From Pseudanabaena sp. PCC 6802 (GTDB lineage Bacteria > Cyanobacteriota > Cyanobacteriia > Pseudanabaenales > Pseudanabaenaceae): a stretch of DNA of 64,000 bases. Of the stretch, positions 8,491-18,416 are shown piece by piece; within the stretch, counting starts at the first letter, position 1, and every line of letters begins with the position of its first letter. Both the position numbers and the translations under genes were made by a program. The notes under the pieces are model-generated. The model saw only the letters and a list, made by a program, of their open reading frames with translations. It had not been told where the DNA came from and searched no databases. The DNA is taken from contig NZ_KB235914.1 of assembly GCF_000332175.1 (NCBI RefSeq), forward strand, positions 1,985,368 to 2,049,367. Reading direction: 5' to 3'.

Positions 8491-9369
8491 ATGCCCTATG
8501 ACAATTTGTGCAAAGTCCTGTCCGAGAAATATCCCGATCGCTTTGCCTCCTGGCTATTGGGCGAGGAATATTCTAGTTCTGATATTGAGGTACTCAAAAC
8601 GGAACTGAGCATCGAACCGATTCGCCCTGACTCCGTGACGTTACTGCGTACCAAGTCTCAAATTTTGCATTTAGAGTTTCAGGTATTAGTAGCATCCAAT
8701 CCACCTCTAGCATTGCGCTTTCTAGATTATTGGGTAAGGTTGTATCGTCAGTATCGCCTGCCGATTATCCAAATCGTCATCCTGTTAAAGCCCACCGAGC
8801 AAGTGGTAGATGACACTTTTGCGGTTGGTACAACTCGCCATTCCTTCCAAGTCATTAAGATGTGGGAGCAAGATCCTTTACCGCTTTTGCAAGATGAGGC
8901 ATTGCTACCTTTAGCAGTTTTAGCTGCTACGACTATGCCTGCTCAACTCCTCAAACAGGTTGATTCGGCTATTAGTAATATAGAAGAAGCTGACCGTAGA
9001 AAAGATGTGGCGGCATGTGCCAAGATTATGGCTGGGCTAAGATATAAAAAGACGCTGATTGAAGGGTTATTCAGGGAGCAAATGATGCGTGAATCTGTTA
9101 TTTATCAGGAAATCTTACAAGAAGGCAGACAAGAAGGCAGACAAGAAGGGCGGCAAGTAGGCTTGCAAGAAGGGCGACAAGTAGGCTTGCAGGAAGAGGC
9201 TAGAGCACTTGTATTACGTCAGTTAACCAGAAAAATTGGCGTACTTGATGCACAAGTAGCTGATCGCATCTCTACTCTAGGTATTGGACGGTTAGAGGAC
9301 TTAGCTGAGGCACTCCTGGAGTTCGATCGCCCCTCAGATTTAGATAATTGGCTGCGATCGCTTTCTTAA
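8491..9369 (+). CDS. Rpn-family recombination-promoting nuclease / putative transposase (DUF4351)
   Basis: A 292-residue protein that starts in the way typical of this cyanobacterial family (MPYDNLCKVLSEKYPDRFA...WLLG). The N-terminal half is the PD-(D/E)XK-like nuclease domain, with the ILHLEFQV core strand near residues 57-65. Residues about 205-235 form a run of EGRQ/VGLQ repeats, a flexible charged linker seen in many relatives, and the C-terminal about 55 residues match the DUF4351 region (RQLTRKIG...L..L..LAEALLEF). Rpn proteins of E. coli are DNA endonucleases that raise RecA-independent recombination; function in this host is inferred. It stands alone between the RHS locus and a convergent oxidoreductase gene. 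The linker DNA is itself a short tandem repeat, so its copy number probably varies between strains. Confidence 0.88.
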   Translation: MPYDNLCKVLSEKYPDRFASWLLGEEYSSSDIEVLKTELSIEPIRPDSVTLLRTKSQILHLEFQVLVASNPPLALRFLDYWVRLYRQYRLPIIQIVILLKPTEQVVDDTFAVGTTRHSFQVIKMWEQDPLPLLQDEALLPLAVLAATTMPAQLLKQVDSAISNIEEADRRKDVAACAKIMAGLRYKKTLIEGLFREQMMRESVIYQEILQEGRQEGRQEGRQVGLQEGRQVGLQEEARALVLRQLTRKIGVLDAQVADRISTLGIGRLEDLAEALLEFDRPSDLDNWLRSLS

Positions 9370-9396
9370 GCCGTATGCAATTACGAATGGTTTGGC

Positions 9397-10464
9397 TTAC
9401 CAGGCAGTCTTGGCGTGACTGCCGGCGGTGACTACCTCGCGCACCTTGAGGTCGCAACTCTGCCACACCTTATCGTCGAGCGCAGTTTGCTCGATCAGGC
9501 TGGCTAGACGTAAAGTTTGCAAAGCCTGAACCCCACCAACAGATGGTTGCTGGCCGCCGCGCACGCAGGCAACAAAATGCTCTAACTCGGCGTTGAGCGG
9601 CTCGATATTGCTGGTGTAGACTTTCTCGATAAAGCCATCCTGGCGATAAAGCACCTGACCGTAGGCTGCCATATAGTCGGCAGTTGTTTGGCGGTGAATT
9701 AAAATTTCGTTGTTGAGAAAGTCGGACTCAGTTAGAGAATTTTTGCAATGGGCGACGATGCGTCTTTGCTTGCGGTGCGTGACTTTACTAGCAGTCAGCG
9801 TTGCAATTACACCGCTATCAAAGCCAACTGTAGCAGTGACGTAGTCTAAGTAGCCCGAGTCGGAAACTAGATTGCCGTGGGCGCTCAGGCGTACTACCTG
9901 ACCTGGTACCAGTTCCAGTAACAGGTCGATGTCGTGAATCATGAGGTCAAACACCACGGACACGTCGTTAGCCCGTTGAGAATAGGGACTGAGACGATGC
10001 GCCTCGATCGCCAGTAACTGCTCGTGTTGCAGTACTTTACTCAGTTCTTGGAAAGCGGGGTTAAAGCGCTCGATGTGTCCTACTTGCAGGATGCAGTTGG
10101 ATTCGGCAGCGGTATTTACCAGCGATTCTGCTTCGGCTATCGTGGCGGCGATCGGCTTTTCAATCAGGACATGCACGCCTGCCCGCAAGCAGGTCATGCC
10201 AACATCGTAATGCAATCGCGTGGGTACGGCTATACAAACCGCGTCCACTAAGGGCAAAAGCTCGTGATAGTCTTCAAAATACTTAATGCGGAGCTTACTG
10301 GCAGTATCGAGACCGCGATCGACATTAACGTCAGAGACACCAACCAGTTCGACATCTTTAAGCAAACTCAGAACCCTGGCATGGTGTTGACCCATATTAC
10401 CAACACCAATCACTCCCACCCGAAGGAGCTCAAGTTGACTACGATTGGGGTTCATATTCCTCAC
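9397..10464 (-). CDS. Gfo/Idh/MocA family NAD(P)-dependent oxidoreductase
   Basis: 355 residues. The Rossmann nucleotide-binding motif GVIGVGNMGQHHARVL lies at about residues 17-32, and the EKPIA motif, with the conserved lysine, near residue 100. The middle carries the conserved HDIDLLLELV segment expected in the substrate-binding half. The family oxidises or reduces sugars, inositols and related compounds with NAD(P); the substrate here cannot be told from sequence. The start could be Met1 or Met4, a difference of 9 bases. It is convergent with the Rpn-type gene (27-base gap) and shares the minus strand with ppc, which ends 77 bases upstream of it. No pathway neighbours are present, so function stays at family level. 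Confidence 0.88.
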   Translation of the reverse strand: MRNMNPNRSQLELLRVGVIGVGNMGQHHARVLSLLKDVELVGVSDVNVDRGLDTASKLRIKYFEDYHELLPLVDAVCIAVPTRLHYDVGMTCLRAGVHVLIEKPIAATIAEAESLVNTAAESNCILQVGHIERFNPAFQELSKVLQHEQLLAIEAHRLSPYSQRANDVSVVFDLMIHDIDLLLELVPGQVVRLSAHGNLVSDSGYLDYVTATVGFDSGVIATLTASKVTHRKQRRIVAHCKNSLTESDFLNNEILIHRQTTADYMAAYGQVLYRQDGFIEKVYTSNIEPLNAELEHFVACVRGGQQPSVGGVQALQTLRLASLIEQTALDDKVWQSCDLKVREVVTAGSHAKTAW

Positions 10465-10541
10465 ACGCTGAATCCTTCAAGATCCTAGCATAATTACCCA
10501 TGGTCATCTGCGATAAATTCCTCAACTAGCCTGCCATTGAA

Positions 10542-13487
10542 TTAGCCTGTATTGCGCATACCTGCCGCGATGCCGTTAACGGTTAACAGGGCACCCCGCA
10601 GCAGTTCGCCTCTAGAGTAACGATAGCGCAAATTAATCGAATCAGTACCATATTGACGCAGTCGCTTGACCAGGGAGGCTTGAATAAAGCCCAGAGGCAC
10701 GATCGAGCCATTGCGTAACTGTACGGAGCGTTGCAAGTCCGGATCGCCATCGAGCAAATGGTGGTGGTTGGTAATTTGCAGTACTACCCTGCTGGTGCGG
10801 TGGTATTCATCAGCGATTTGGGCAAATAGGCGATCGGATGTTTCCCTAAACGATGGCTCCGTTAACTCCCGTACGTAGTGATGGGCAATTTGCAGGTCGG
10901 TCTTGGCAAGTGTCATCTCGACGCGAGAGATGGCGGTTTTAAAGAAGGGCCACTTGGCATAGAAAAATTGGAGGAGCGTCAGATTCCCTTCCGGATTTTC
11001 ATTCAGGAAATCTTCTAGAGCTGTACCAACGCCATACCAGGACGGCAACAGGAAGCGACTTTGCGTCCAGCCAAACACCCAGGGAATGGCTCTGAGGCTA
11101 CCGAGGTCGCGCTTGCCACCTCGTCGTGCCGGACGGGAGCTAATGCGTAACTGGCTGATTTCTTCAATCGGCGTGACCTGGTGGAAGAAGTCAGCAAATT
11201 GCGGCTGTTCGTAGATGAGCTGACGGTAAACTTCGCGCGATCGCGTTGCCAGCCCCTCTACAGTTTCGATCCAACAGTTGACTGTATCGGTGGCATTGGG
11301 TAGTAGTGCCGACTGTATCACCGCAGTGGCGATCGTTTCCAGGTTGTACAGGGCAATTTCGGGCAAAGAATACTTAGATGCCAGTACTTCACCTTGCTCG
11401 GTAATCTTAATGCGACCGTGCATGCTTCGCCCTGGCTGCGCCACGATCGCTTCGTAGGTAGGCCCGCCACCGCGACCGACCGATCCGCCACGACCGTGGA
11501 ATATTCGCAATTCCAGACCATATTCTTCAGCTTTTGCCTGTAATGCTTGCTGGGCTTTGTAAATCTCCCAATTACTGCTCAAGAAGCCCGAATCTTTATT
11601 GCTATCTGAGTAACCCAACATAATTTCTTGCAGGTGATTGTGACTGGTCAGATAGCAGCGATATAGGGGTAGTTCTGCGAGTTCTTGCAAGACTGTGGGA
11701 GCGCGTTTTAAGTCTTCTACGGTTTCAAACAGAGGCACGACAAACAACGTGCCCATCCCCGTAGCCGGATCGTACAAGCCCGCCTCTTTTGCCAGCAGCA
11801 GTACCTCTAGCATGTCGCTGACGCTGTGGTTCATGCTAATGATGTAGGTTTGACAGATATCTGGCGAGAACTCCTTTTGGAGTTTGGACAACATGCGAAA
11901 AGTCTCGATTGTCTCGTTAGTTTTCTCCGAAAAAGACAAGTGCGTTGGAATAATGGGACGGCGGGTTTGCAGTTCTCTTGCCAGCCACTGCACGCGAACT
12001 TCCTCAGACATATCGTGGTAGGAGACGGGCAGTAGTTTGAGATAGTCGGCGATTTCCGCGATCGCCTCGCAATGGCGACCGCTTTCCTGGCGAATATCCA
12101 GATGTGCCAAATGAAATCCATATACTTCCACTTGACAGATCAGATCGCGCACTGCCTTACATTTCAAGTTCGTACTGCTGAGGCTATGCTCGATCAGTTT
12201 TAACTCTGTAAGGAAGTCCGCTGGCGATTGATAGAAGGACATGCAACTCCAGTTACACTGGGGCACGGATGCGGCGTGTTCGGCAATCTGCCAATTGGTA
12301 GAACGCAATTGGTTGTTGCGCTCCAGCGTATTTTCGAGGCGCTTGAGAATGTAGGCGAGTTTGAGGCGATAGGGTTCCTGGCGAAACTTGATGGAGTTAG
12401 CTTCGTACACCTCCGGCATCTCTGCTTGATCTCGACCCAGGGAATCGAGTAAATCCTGCGATACATCAGTCAAGCTTTGAGACGGAGACAGCAACCCGCT
12501 GAGACGCTTGATGGATTTAATGTATTTCCCTAAAACCAGACTGCGCTGATAGCAAGCGGTTTGCCAGGTGATGTCTGGAGTGACTGAGGGATTGCCATCG
12601 CGATCGGCTCCGACCCAGGATCCAAAGCGGCAGAAGTTATGACGTGGAGGTGCGATCTTAGGGAAGACTTCTTTGAGCGACTGCTCCAGCCGTGCGTACA
12701 GGATGGGAATAGCATCAAATAAAACTTCTTGAAAGTAGTGCAGCGTATAGTCTGCTTCATCGAGTACGGTGGGCTTCGACTGGTTAAGTTCGTCGGTGTA
12801 CCACCACAGACGCAGTTCTTCTTGCATTTGCTGTTGCAAAGCCTCTGCTTCCCAAACGTTCGCTCCGCTAAATGTTAATGCTTCATTGTCGTCTGAGGCA
12901 GGATCGGCTAAGCGATCTAGTTGACGTAGCAATTGTGCCAAACTCCGTTGCTTTTCCCGAATCGTGTGCCGAACGATTTCGGTGGGGTGGGCTGTAAATA
13001 CTAGTTCGATGTCCAGGTTGTCGATCAGCCTCTGCACGTAGCGGGGCGGCACATTTTGCTGCTTTAGTTTGGGGAAGAGCCAGCGAAATGTCCCTACTGG
13101 GGAACTGGCTTCCCCATTAATCGTATCGACGCGGTGTTGTTGCCTTTCCTCTTGTTCGTGCTGCTGCTCGACGATATTAATTAACTGGAAATACATGGCA
13201 AAGGCTCGCGCTGCCGTAATTGCCTCGGGTAGGTCCAGGCTCTCGACTACTTTTAAAACTTCTTGCGCTGGGTATTCCGGTGCTTGCCCCTCGGGCGAAC
13301 ACATGGCTCGCAATTGGCGGAGCAAGTCCACTAATTCCTGCCCGCATTCCTGGCATAACACTGACTCCAGTAAATCCTCGACGAGTTTGCGGTTGCGGTG
13401 CAATCGCGAATTAGCTACGCGGAGATCGCTGGCTCTGTTGACAATCTTCATCAATGATTCTGAGAGTGAAGCAGCAGGTGAACTCAT
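10542..13487 (-). CDS. ppc: Phosphoenolpyruvate carboxylase
   Basis: 981 residues, a normal length for bacterial PEPC. It carboxylates PEP with bicarbonate to oxaloacetate in the cytoplasm; in cyanobacteria this feeds the incomplete TCA cycle and amino-acid synthesis. Visible hallmarks are FTAHPTE near residue 165 (catalytic His), [10 protein letters not shown], the Gly-rich [14 protein letters not shown] loop (about 630-680), and a C-terminus ending MRNTG, matching the conserved (Q/R)NTG end. The start [12 protein letters not shown] fits other cyanobacterial enzymes, which have variable N-termini. It is followed on the same strand by the Gfo/Idh/MocA gene and faces lpxD divergently across a 353-base spacer. 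No frameshift or missing motif is seen. Confidence 0.97.
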   Translation of the reverse strand: MSSPAASLSESLMKIVNRASDLRVANSRLHRNRKLVEDLLESVLCQECGQELVDLLRQLRAMCSPEGQAPEYPAQEVLKVVESLDLPEAITAARAFAMYFQLINIVEQQHEQEERQQHRVDTINGEASSPVGTFRWLFPKLKQQNVPPRYVQRLIDNLDIELVFTAHPTEIVRHTIREKQRSLAQLLRQLDRLADPASDDNEALTFSGANVWEAEALQQQMQEELRLWWYTDELNQSKPTVLDEADYTLHYFQEVLFDAIPILYARLEQSLKEVFPKIAPPRHNFCRFGSWVGADRDGNPSVTPDITWQTACYQRSLVLGKYIKSIKRLSGLLSPSQSLTDVSQDLLDSLGRDQAEMPEVYEANSIKFRQEPYRLKLAYILKRLENTLERNNQLRSTNWQIAEHAASVPQCNWSCMSFYQSPADFLTELKLIEHSLSSTNLKCKAVRDLICQVEVYGFHLAHLDIRQESGRHCEAIAEIADYLKLLPVSYHDMSEEVRVQWLARELQTRRPIIPTHLSFSEKTNETIETFRMLSKLQKEFSPDICQTYIISMNHSVSDMLEVLLLAKEAGLYDPATGMGTLFVVPLFETVEDLKRAPTVLQELAELPLYRCYLTSHNHLQEIMLGYSDSNKDSGFLSSNWEIYKAQQALQAKAEEYGLELRIFHGRGGSVGRGGGPTYEAIVAQPGRSMHGRIKITEQGEVLASKYSLPEIALYNLETIATAVIQSALLPNATDTVNCWIETVEGLATRSREVYRQLIYEQPQFADFFHQVTPIEEISQLRISSRPARRGGKRDLGSLRAIPWVFGWTQSRFLLPSWYGVGTALEDFLNENPEGNLTLLQFFYAKWPFFKTAISRVEMTLAKTDLQIAHHYVRELTEPSFRETSDRLFAQIADEYHRTSRVVLQITNHHHLLDGDPDLQRSVQLRNGSIVPLGFIQASLVKRLRQYGTDSINLRYRYSRGELLRGALLTVNGIAAGMRNTG

Positions 13488-13840
13488 TAAGGGATCTCCG
13501 AATTTTTATGTAGCAAACTGCATGTAGCTGTACCGGGTGCAGATCTAATCCTAACTGTTTCTACCATACAAGGCTAGCTCATAGCCATTTTTACCCCAAG
13601 AGCTTAATTTTTGTGTCGATCGATAGCGATCGCTTGCGCAACACAACCATAAGCTCGCCCAAAAGCCCTGCAGTTAATTGCAGGCTAAGAGTATAGTGCC
13701 TGGCGACTGGAAGTCGCGGCTACACAAACAAAGCCTGCCTGCGCAGGCTCTGAGCAAAGACGTTTGCAAACCAGGATTTGGTATAAGCCCTAACAACTCT
13801 TATACTCAGGTCGTAAGCAACAAACTTGTTTTACCGAATC
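13488..13840. other. Intergenic spacer between ppc and lpxD
   Basis: A 353-base divergent spacer without a gene. It holds a HIP1 site at about 13626, a short palindrome CCTGCA...TGCAGG (13667-13684) and a copy of the repeat family described at 13697-13786. Promoters for ppc and lpxD must lie here, but I cannot identify -10/-35 elements with confidence. Confidence 0.6.
13697..13786 (+). repeat. Dispersed repeat, copy 1 (GACTGGAAGTCGC family)
   Basis: Starts GTGCCTGGCGACTGGAAG, then GTCGCGGCTACACAAACA, a variable stem (GCCTGCCTGCGCAGGC), and ends CAAACCAGGATTTGG. Closely similar sequences occur at 54602-54690 and, on the other strand and interrupted by another element, at 38525-38716. The internal hairpins and intergenic locations suggest a non-coding, REP- or MITE-like repeat. 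Confidence 0.75.
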
Positions 13841-14884
13841 ATGAAACTTTCCGAACTAGCTAGCCGCCTGAGCGGGTGCCAGCTTGACGCAGGCGATCGC
13901 GATCCTGAAATTACTGGCGTGGCAGCGCTCGATCGCGCCCAGCCTGGCGAATTAACTTTTTTAAGCTCGACCAAATATTTACCTCTGCTCCAGTCCACCC
14001 AAGCCAGTGCCGCCATATTGGATCTGCAAACGCCCTGCGACTTGCCCTGCCTCCGTACTAGCAACCCCCGCCTGGTCTTTGCCCATGCGATCGCCCTGTT
14101 TTACCAACCACCTCAAGTCCCCATCGGCATTCACCCCACCGCCATTATCGGACAGGACGTACAACTCGGTAAGGATGTGGCGATCGCGGCAGGAGTTGTG
14201 ATTGGCGATCGGGTACATTTGGGCGGTCGCGCGACAATTTTCCCCAATACCACGATCTACAACGACGTTAAGCTGGGCGACAACACGACTATTCATGCCA
14301 ACTGCGTCATCCGCGAACACAGTCAAATTGGCTCTAGCTGCATCATTCACCCCAATACGGTAATTGGTGGCGATGGGTTTGGCTACGAAATTCAAGATAA
14401 CGGCACCTGGTTTAAAATTCCCCAATCTGGCTGCGTCGTAGTTGCCGACAACGTAGAAATCGGTTGTCTGAGCGCCATCGATCGCCCCTCGGTAGGTACG
14501 ACCGAAATTGCTACGGGCACCAAAATCGACAATCTCGTCCAAATCGGACACGGCTCTAAGGTTGGCCCTCACTGCATTTTAGTCTCTCAGGTCGGTTTAG
14601 CCGGAGGCGTAAATTTGGGGCATCATGTCGTCTTAGCCGGACAAGTTGGCATTGCCGACCATGCTGACATTGGCGACGGTGCGGTTTTAGGAGCTAAGTC
14701 TGGCGTAGTCAGCTACGTCGAACCAGGCACGAGGATGATGGGCTATCCCGTCGTGCCGGAAAAAGACTGGAAGCGGATAGTAGTAGCAGAGCGGCAACTG
14801 CCAGAGATGTTGCACAAGCTGCGCAAGCTGGAAAAGCGCATCGCCGAGCTAGAAGGGAAGGCAGGAGTAATTACCAACGAATAA
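13841..14884 (+). CDS. lpxD: UDP-3-O-acylglucosamine N-acyltransferase
   Basis: About 347 residues from the ATG at 13841; an upstream ATG at 13826 is less likely because MKLSELASRL is the usual family start. It acylates the 2-amino group of UDP-3-O-acylglucosamine in lipid A synthesis at the inner face of the cytoplasmic membrane. An N-terminal uridine-binding domain (about 1-95) is followed by a long left-handed beta helix of hexapeptide repeats (I/V-G-x-x-x-x pattern, about 100-300). The catalytic His sits in the QIGHGSKVG segment, and a C-terminal helix (LPEMLHKLRKLEKRIAELE) completes the protein. The IDRPSVG segment replaces the TIDRG of proteobacterial enzymes, as in other cyanobacteria as far as I recall. 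No other lipid A genes are adjacent. Confidence 0.95.
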   Translation: MKLSELASRLSGCQLDAGDRDPEITGVAALDRAQPGELTFLSSTKYLPLLQSTQASAAILDLQTPCDLPCLRTSNPRLVFAHAIALFYQPPQVPIGIHPTAIIGQDVQLGKDVAIAAGVVIGDRVHLGGRATIFPNTTIYNDVKLGDNTTIHANCVIREHSQIGSSCIIHPNTVIGGDGFGYEIQDNGTWFKIPQSGCVVVADNVEIGCLSAIDRPSVGTTEIATGTKIDNLVQIGHGSKVGPHCILVSQVGLAGGVNLGHHVVLAGQVGIADHADIGDGAVLGAKSGVVSYVEPGTRMMGYPVVPEKDWKRIVVAERQLPEMLHKLRKLEKRIAELEGKAGVITNE

Positions 14885-14910
14885 AAAAATAGTCCCCCTT
14901 TACATTTTTC

Positions 14911-15000
14911 TGTATAAATACCTGAAATGGGGTGTTATCCTGCAATTTTCTGTATAAATACCTGAAATGGGGTGTTATCCTGCAATTTTCTGTATAATAC
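14911..15000 (+). repeat. 40-bp tandem direct repeat, 2.25 copies
   Basis: Units at 14911-14950 and 14951-14990 are identical 40-mers (TGTATAAATACCTGAAATGG plus GGTGTTATCCTGCAATTTTC), with a partial third at 14991-15000 and a degenerate start before the first. It lies between lpxD and the LRV gene. A duplicated regulatory segment or a slipped-strand array are both possible; the unit is too few and the copies too adjacent for CRISPR. Confidence 0.85.
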
Positions 15001-15077
15001 TTAGTTATGGTGTGCGTATTATCACCGTTCGGTAACGTGCCAGTCGTTATATAAACCGTTGCTCCAACAGTCTAATC

Positions 15078-16424
15078 ATGATTGAAGTAAAAATAGATAT
15101 TCAAACTCCTCCAGAACAATTACGTCAATTAGCTATGGAGCAAGGTTATGATATTCGTTCACCCATAGCACAGCATCCAAACACGCCGCCCGATGTACTT
15201 ATTATTTTTGAAGCACTGAATCCTCAAACTCCTCCAGAACAGCTATGTCAATTAGCTCAACATCAGGGTCTGGAAATTCGTTCGATCGCGGCTCAAAATC
15301 CTAGTACGCCTCTAGACGTGCTACCGTACCTAGCAAACGATCGAGAAGCAGAGGTGCGATATGCAGTAGCAGTTAATCGCCATACCCCCAGCAGCGTGTT
15401 GGGCGAACTAGCTAACGATCGCGCGTGGATTGTCCGTTTCGGAGTCGCTCAAAACCCTAATACTTGTGGTGAGGTATTAGCTAGATTGGCTATTGATGGC
15501 GATCGGGATAGAGATGCCGTGCTGAATATTAATCCGTTTAGCAGTCAATTAATTTCTTTCTTGCCTCATAAAATAATTTCAGAAATGAGGAAATGCGCAG
15601 TTGATTATATACCCGGTAAGAATGCCGAACGCGCTAGCGTGCAGTATGCAGTTGCTGCCAATCCTAATACATCAGCCGATACATTAGCTGAGTTAGTGGG
15701 GTCTTGGGATGTTAGTTGCCGTACAGCCGTTGCTGCCCATCCAAATACAAGAAGTAACTTACTGGCTCGATTAGCAGATGACAAAGATGAAAAAGTGCGC
15801 GAGGCAGTTGCAGGAAATCAAAACACCCCTAGTGAGATTTTAGTTAAGTTAGCGGCGGATAAGACTTGTCTGGTTTGTCAGGTGGCATTGCTCTTTAATC
15901 CCAGCGCGCCATTCGAGTCCTTGTGCCAGCTATATAAAGAAGGTGCCACTGAGTTGTCCTTGCGAAATCCCAACACGCCTATTGAGGTATTTATGGAATT
16001 ATCAGCACATCAGGATCCAAAAAATCGTTCCGCTGTTGCTTTATCTCCGTACGCACCAATCGAAATTTTGGCTAAACTAGCAGACGATCCTGATGCCTTT
16101 GTTCGTGCTGATGTTGCTAGTAATCCAAAGACAACAAGCCATGTATTAGATCGATTAAGCGACGATAAGCATCACCCCAGTCGAATTAACTCTCTTCAAA
16201 ATCCGAATATAGCTGTTAATACATTAGTGAGGCTGTCAACTGATAAAGATCCTGTCGTGCGTTACTGGGTTGCTAAAAACTTTAAAACGCCTATTGATGT
16301 ACTTGCTAAGTTAATATTTGATGAAAGCGATAGCGTATGCGATGCCGCTCGTTCTAATCTGGGGCAAGACTTTTATTGTAAAATTCCTAATAAAAAGCGT
16401 GATGAAATGAGATTATTTTATTAA
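15078..16424 (+). CDS. Leucine-rich repeat variant (LRV) solenoid protein
   Basis: 448 residues made almost entirely of about 24-residue repeats with the pattern VRxAVAxNPNTPxxxLxxLAxDxD, the LRV signature. These repeats stack as alternating alpha and 3-10 helices into a right-handed solenoid and normally serve as protein-binding scaffolds. At least 14 units are recognisable; those around residues 150-185 are degenerate. No signal peptide, membrane segment or catalytic domain is visible, and the Fe-S-binding N-terminal cysteine cluster of the Azotobacter LRV protein is absent. A second LRV gene lies 3 kb downstream (19356-20615). Its partner and function are unknown. The gene reads as more AT-rich than the flanking housekeeping genes, consistent with an accessory origin. 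Confidence 0.82.
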   Translation: MIEVKIDIQTPPEQLRQLAMEQGYDIRSPIAQHPNTPPDVLIIFEALNPQTPPEQLCQLAQHQGLEIRSIAAQNPSTPLDVLPYLANDREAEVRYAVAVNRHTPSSVLGELANDRAWIVRFGVAQNPNTCGEVLARLAIDGDRDRDAVLNINPFSSQLISFLPHKIISEMRKCAVDYIPGKNAERASVQYAVAANPNTSADTLAELVGSWDVSCRTAVAAHPNTRSNLLARLADDKDEKVREAVAGNQNTPSEILVKLAADKTCLVCQVALLFNPSAPFESLCQLYKEGATELSLRNPNTPIEVFMELSAHQDPKNRSAVALSPYAPIEILAKLADDPDAFVRADVASNPKTTSHVLDRLSDDKHHPSRINSLQNPNIAVNTLVRLSTDKDPVVRYWVAKNFKTPIDVLAKLIFDESDSVCDAARSNLGQDFYCKIPNKKRDEMRLFY

Positions 16425-16441
16425 ATTATATGAATTTCTCC

Positions 16442-16459
16442 CACTAAGGCTCCTTAGTG
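16442..16459 (+). terminator. Possible hairpin after the LRV gene
   Basis: CACTAAGG and CCTTAGTG form a perfect 8-bp stem with a 2-base spacer (a 4-base loop after opening one pair), 18 bases after the stop codon. There is no T-run after it, so it may be a processing or stability structure rather than a factor-independent terminator. Confidence 0.3.
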
Positions 16460-16622
16460 CACAGTTTGCCATATGCTCACTGCAACCAACGCACAGCGAT
16501 CGCTCTGGCTTAGATTCAAAGTTGATCCTGCGCCGGTGAGTTTGAGTACGTTATGCGGATCTTCAGAAAACCAGCTAGAGGCGGAATAATAGTAGAGCCT
16601 CACTAAATACTGGAGGAGATGA

Positions 16623-17078
16623 ATGTTGATGTTGAAAGATTATATAGAGATGATAACAGGGGAGAAATGTGGAAATTCCTCTCGCGAAGAAATTTATGAT
16701 ATTTTAGATCGATCTCCATACGATTTTTACTTGTCTACCGAAGCTTATGAAATGTATCAATGTCTTAGCGGTGGAGCTTTGGAATTTGACAGGTTTTATC
16801 TCAGCCCCTTTTTCTACATTTGTTCACTTCAAGAAGCAATCAGTACATACATAAGACTTCATGAACTTGTTGAAAGCTTAGATCGGCATCTATTCCCTAT
16901 CGTCCCCATAAATGAAGATTTACGTGGTATTCATACCATATTTATCACTGGATATGAACAACTGCAAGAAGTATCATCAGTCATGAGGTGGCATGAAGTT
17001 GATGGATTTGTAGAAGAATCTCCAAGTCTTACTGTTTTCATAGAAAAGTGGATGCAAAATCTTTCCCGTAGTTCTTAA
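16623..17078 (+). CDS. SUKH (SMI1/KNR4)-like hypothetical protein
   Basis: 151 residues, acidic and soluble. A GGAGG ribosome-binding site at 16612-16616 lies 6 bases before the ATG and supports this start. The order of segments (LFPIVPINEDLRGIHTIF..., a Trp-containing strand, then ESPSLTVFIEKWM at the C-terminus) resembles SMI1/KNR4 or SUKH proteins, many of which are immunity proteins for polymorphic toxins. The similarity is from pattern memory and is weak. No toxin gene is next to it here, so it may be an orphan immunity gene. It lies 12 bases upstream of the GUN4-TPR gene and is probably cotranscribed with it. Confidence 0.5.
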   Translation: MLMLKDYIEMITGEKCGNSSREEIYDILDRSPYDFYLSTEAYEMYQCLSGGALEFDRFYLSPFFYICSLQEAISTYIRLHELVESLDRHLFPIVPINEDLRGIHTIFITGYEQLQEVSSVMRWHEVDGFVEESPSLTVFIEKWMQNLSRSS

Positions 17079-17090
17079 TTCTTAATACCC

Positions 17091-18416
17091 ATGTCTACGC
17101 CAGCTTCAGATTACAACCATCTACATAATTTACTAGCAGCACAACAGTGGAAGGAAGCTGATGATGAAACTGCCAGGATTATGCTGAAAATTGCACAAAG
17201 AGAGGCGGAAGGTTGGTTAGATTATGAGTCTATCGCCAAATTTCCCTGCGACGACCTCAACACGATAGATCGCCTTTGGATGCAGTATTCAAACAATCGA
17301 TTTGGTATCAGCATATGGAAAGATATCTGGTTGCATTTCGGCAGCAAAGTTGCTCATGACGTGGAACGTCGTATCGGTGAAATTGTTGGTTGGCACGAAG
17401 GTGGTTGGAAATTTGGAGATAAGATAAACTTTAGCTTATCTGCTCCTATAGGACATCTCCCAAATCTATTTTCTGCGAAAACAGGAATTTTATTGAGAAT
17501 ACTGGGATGTACAGAAATGATGCACTCTGCGCTTGCGTGGAGATTTGCAAACTGCTTATTGACAGAGCCAAGACAAGAACAACCTCTTGATATTGTCCAG
17601 ACCCAAACTGATGTGAAATATGAAGAGAAAGGAACGACTTTAAATATATACGTTGCTCACCAAGAACCACTTACTTCAGAAAATTCGTTAGAGGCAGCTT
17701 ATCGTAAAGCGTTACTTCTGCTGAGGACTAGACAGTATTTAGAAGCACTGGAAATTTTTGAAGCAATTTTACAGATTTATCCAAATTTCGTTGATGCTCA
17801 TCGAGATATGGGGCTAGCACTCGGTAGTCTTGGCAGGCATGAGGCAGCATTAAATGCTTTTGAAACAGCTTTACAGCTAGATCCAACCTTTGAATCGGCA
17901 TATTTTTATAAAGAGTCTGCACTCTACAACCTTGGGCGTTTAGAAGAAGCACTGCATTCTTACGAGACATTACTCAAACTCAAGCCACAATCTACTTTGG
18001 GTTATTTTCGTAAGGGAGTAGTCCTTTACCAACTTAGACGCTATGAAGAAGCCTTACCCTCATTGGAGCAGTCACTATATTTCGATCCAAACAATGCTGA
18101 GGCTCATCGACTTAGAGGAGCAATGCTTGACGATCTACAACGGCACGATGAGGCGTTATTTTGTTTGAATGAGGCATTGCGATTAGATCCAAATTCTGCT
18201 TCAGTCCATCACAGTAGAGGGGCTGTTTTGGACAATCTTGGACGACACGAAGAAGCATTGCATTCAATAGACCTCTTGCAAATTAGCCAACTGAGGAGCC
18301 TTGAGAGCGTTCAAAATTGTAGAGACCAGCAATTAGATTGCAACGCAAACCAAAGCGGTGACGACGATTGCGATAGCGTCCAGATAAGATGCGGAAGATC
18401 TTCAAGCGGCGATTAA
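17091..18416 (+). CDS. GUN4-domain TPR protein, 3' end displaced by an IS
   Basis: The N-terminal about 150 residues match the GUN4 domain (LLAAQQWKEADDETARIML..., EGWLDYESIAKFPCDDL, IDRLWMQYSNNRFG). GUN4 binds porphyrins and activates Mg-chelatase; GUN4 fused to other domains is common in cyanobacterial signalling proteins, so a role in chlorophyll synthesis should not be assumed. Residues about 200 onward are TPR repeats (NFVDAHRDMGLALGSLGRHE type). The frame runs into an IS at 18269 and stops at 18416 inside it, so the last about 50 residues are IS-derived. The original gene was AATAGAAGAAGC-continuous: deleting 18269-19219 restores HEEALHSIEEALQLNPNHAGA and a stop at 19307, for a 421-residue protein. 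The truncated protein keeps GUN4 and most TPRs and may still work. Confidence 0.88.
   Translation: MSTPASDYNHLHNLLAAQQWKEADDETARIMLKIAQREAEGWLDYESIAKFPCDDLNTIDRLWMQYSNNRFGISIWKDIWLHFGSKVAHDVERRIGEIVGWHEGGWKFGDKINFSLSAPIGHLPNLFSAKTGILLRILGCTEMMHSALAWRFANCLLTEPRQEQPLDIVQTQTDVKYEEKGTTLNIYVAHQEPLTSENSLEAAYRKALLLLRTRQYLEALEIFEAILQIYPNFVDAHRDMGLALGSLGRHEAALNAFETALQLDPTFESAYFYKESALYNLGRLEEALHSYETLLKLKPQSTLGYFRKGVVLYQLRRYEEALPSLEQSLYFDPNNAEAHRLRGAMLDDLQRHDEALFCLNEALRLDPNSASVHHSRGAVLDNLGRHEEALHSIDLLQISQLRSLESVQNCRDQQLDCNANQSGDDDCDSVQIRCGRSSSGD

Noticed and set aside
14911-15000. The 40-bp tandem repeat as a CRISPR array
   Set aside because: The units are directly adjacent without spacers and too few.
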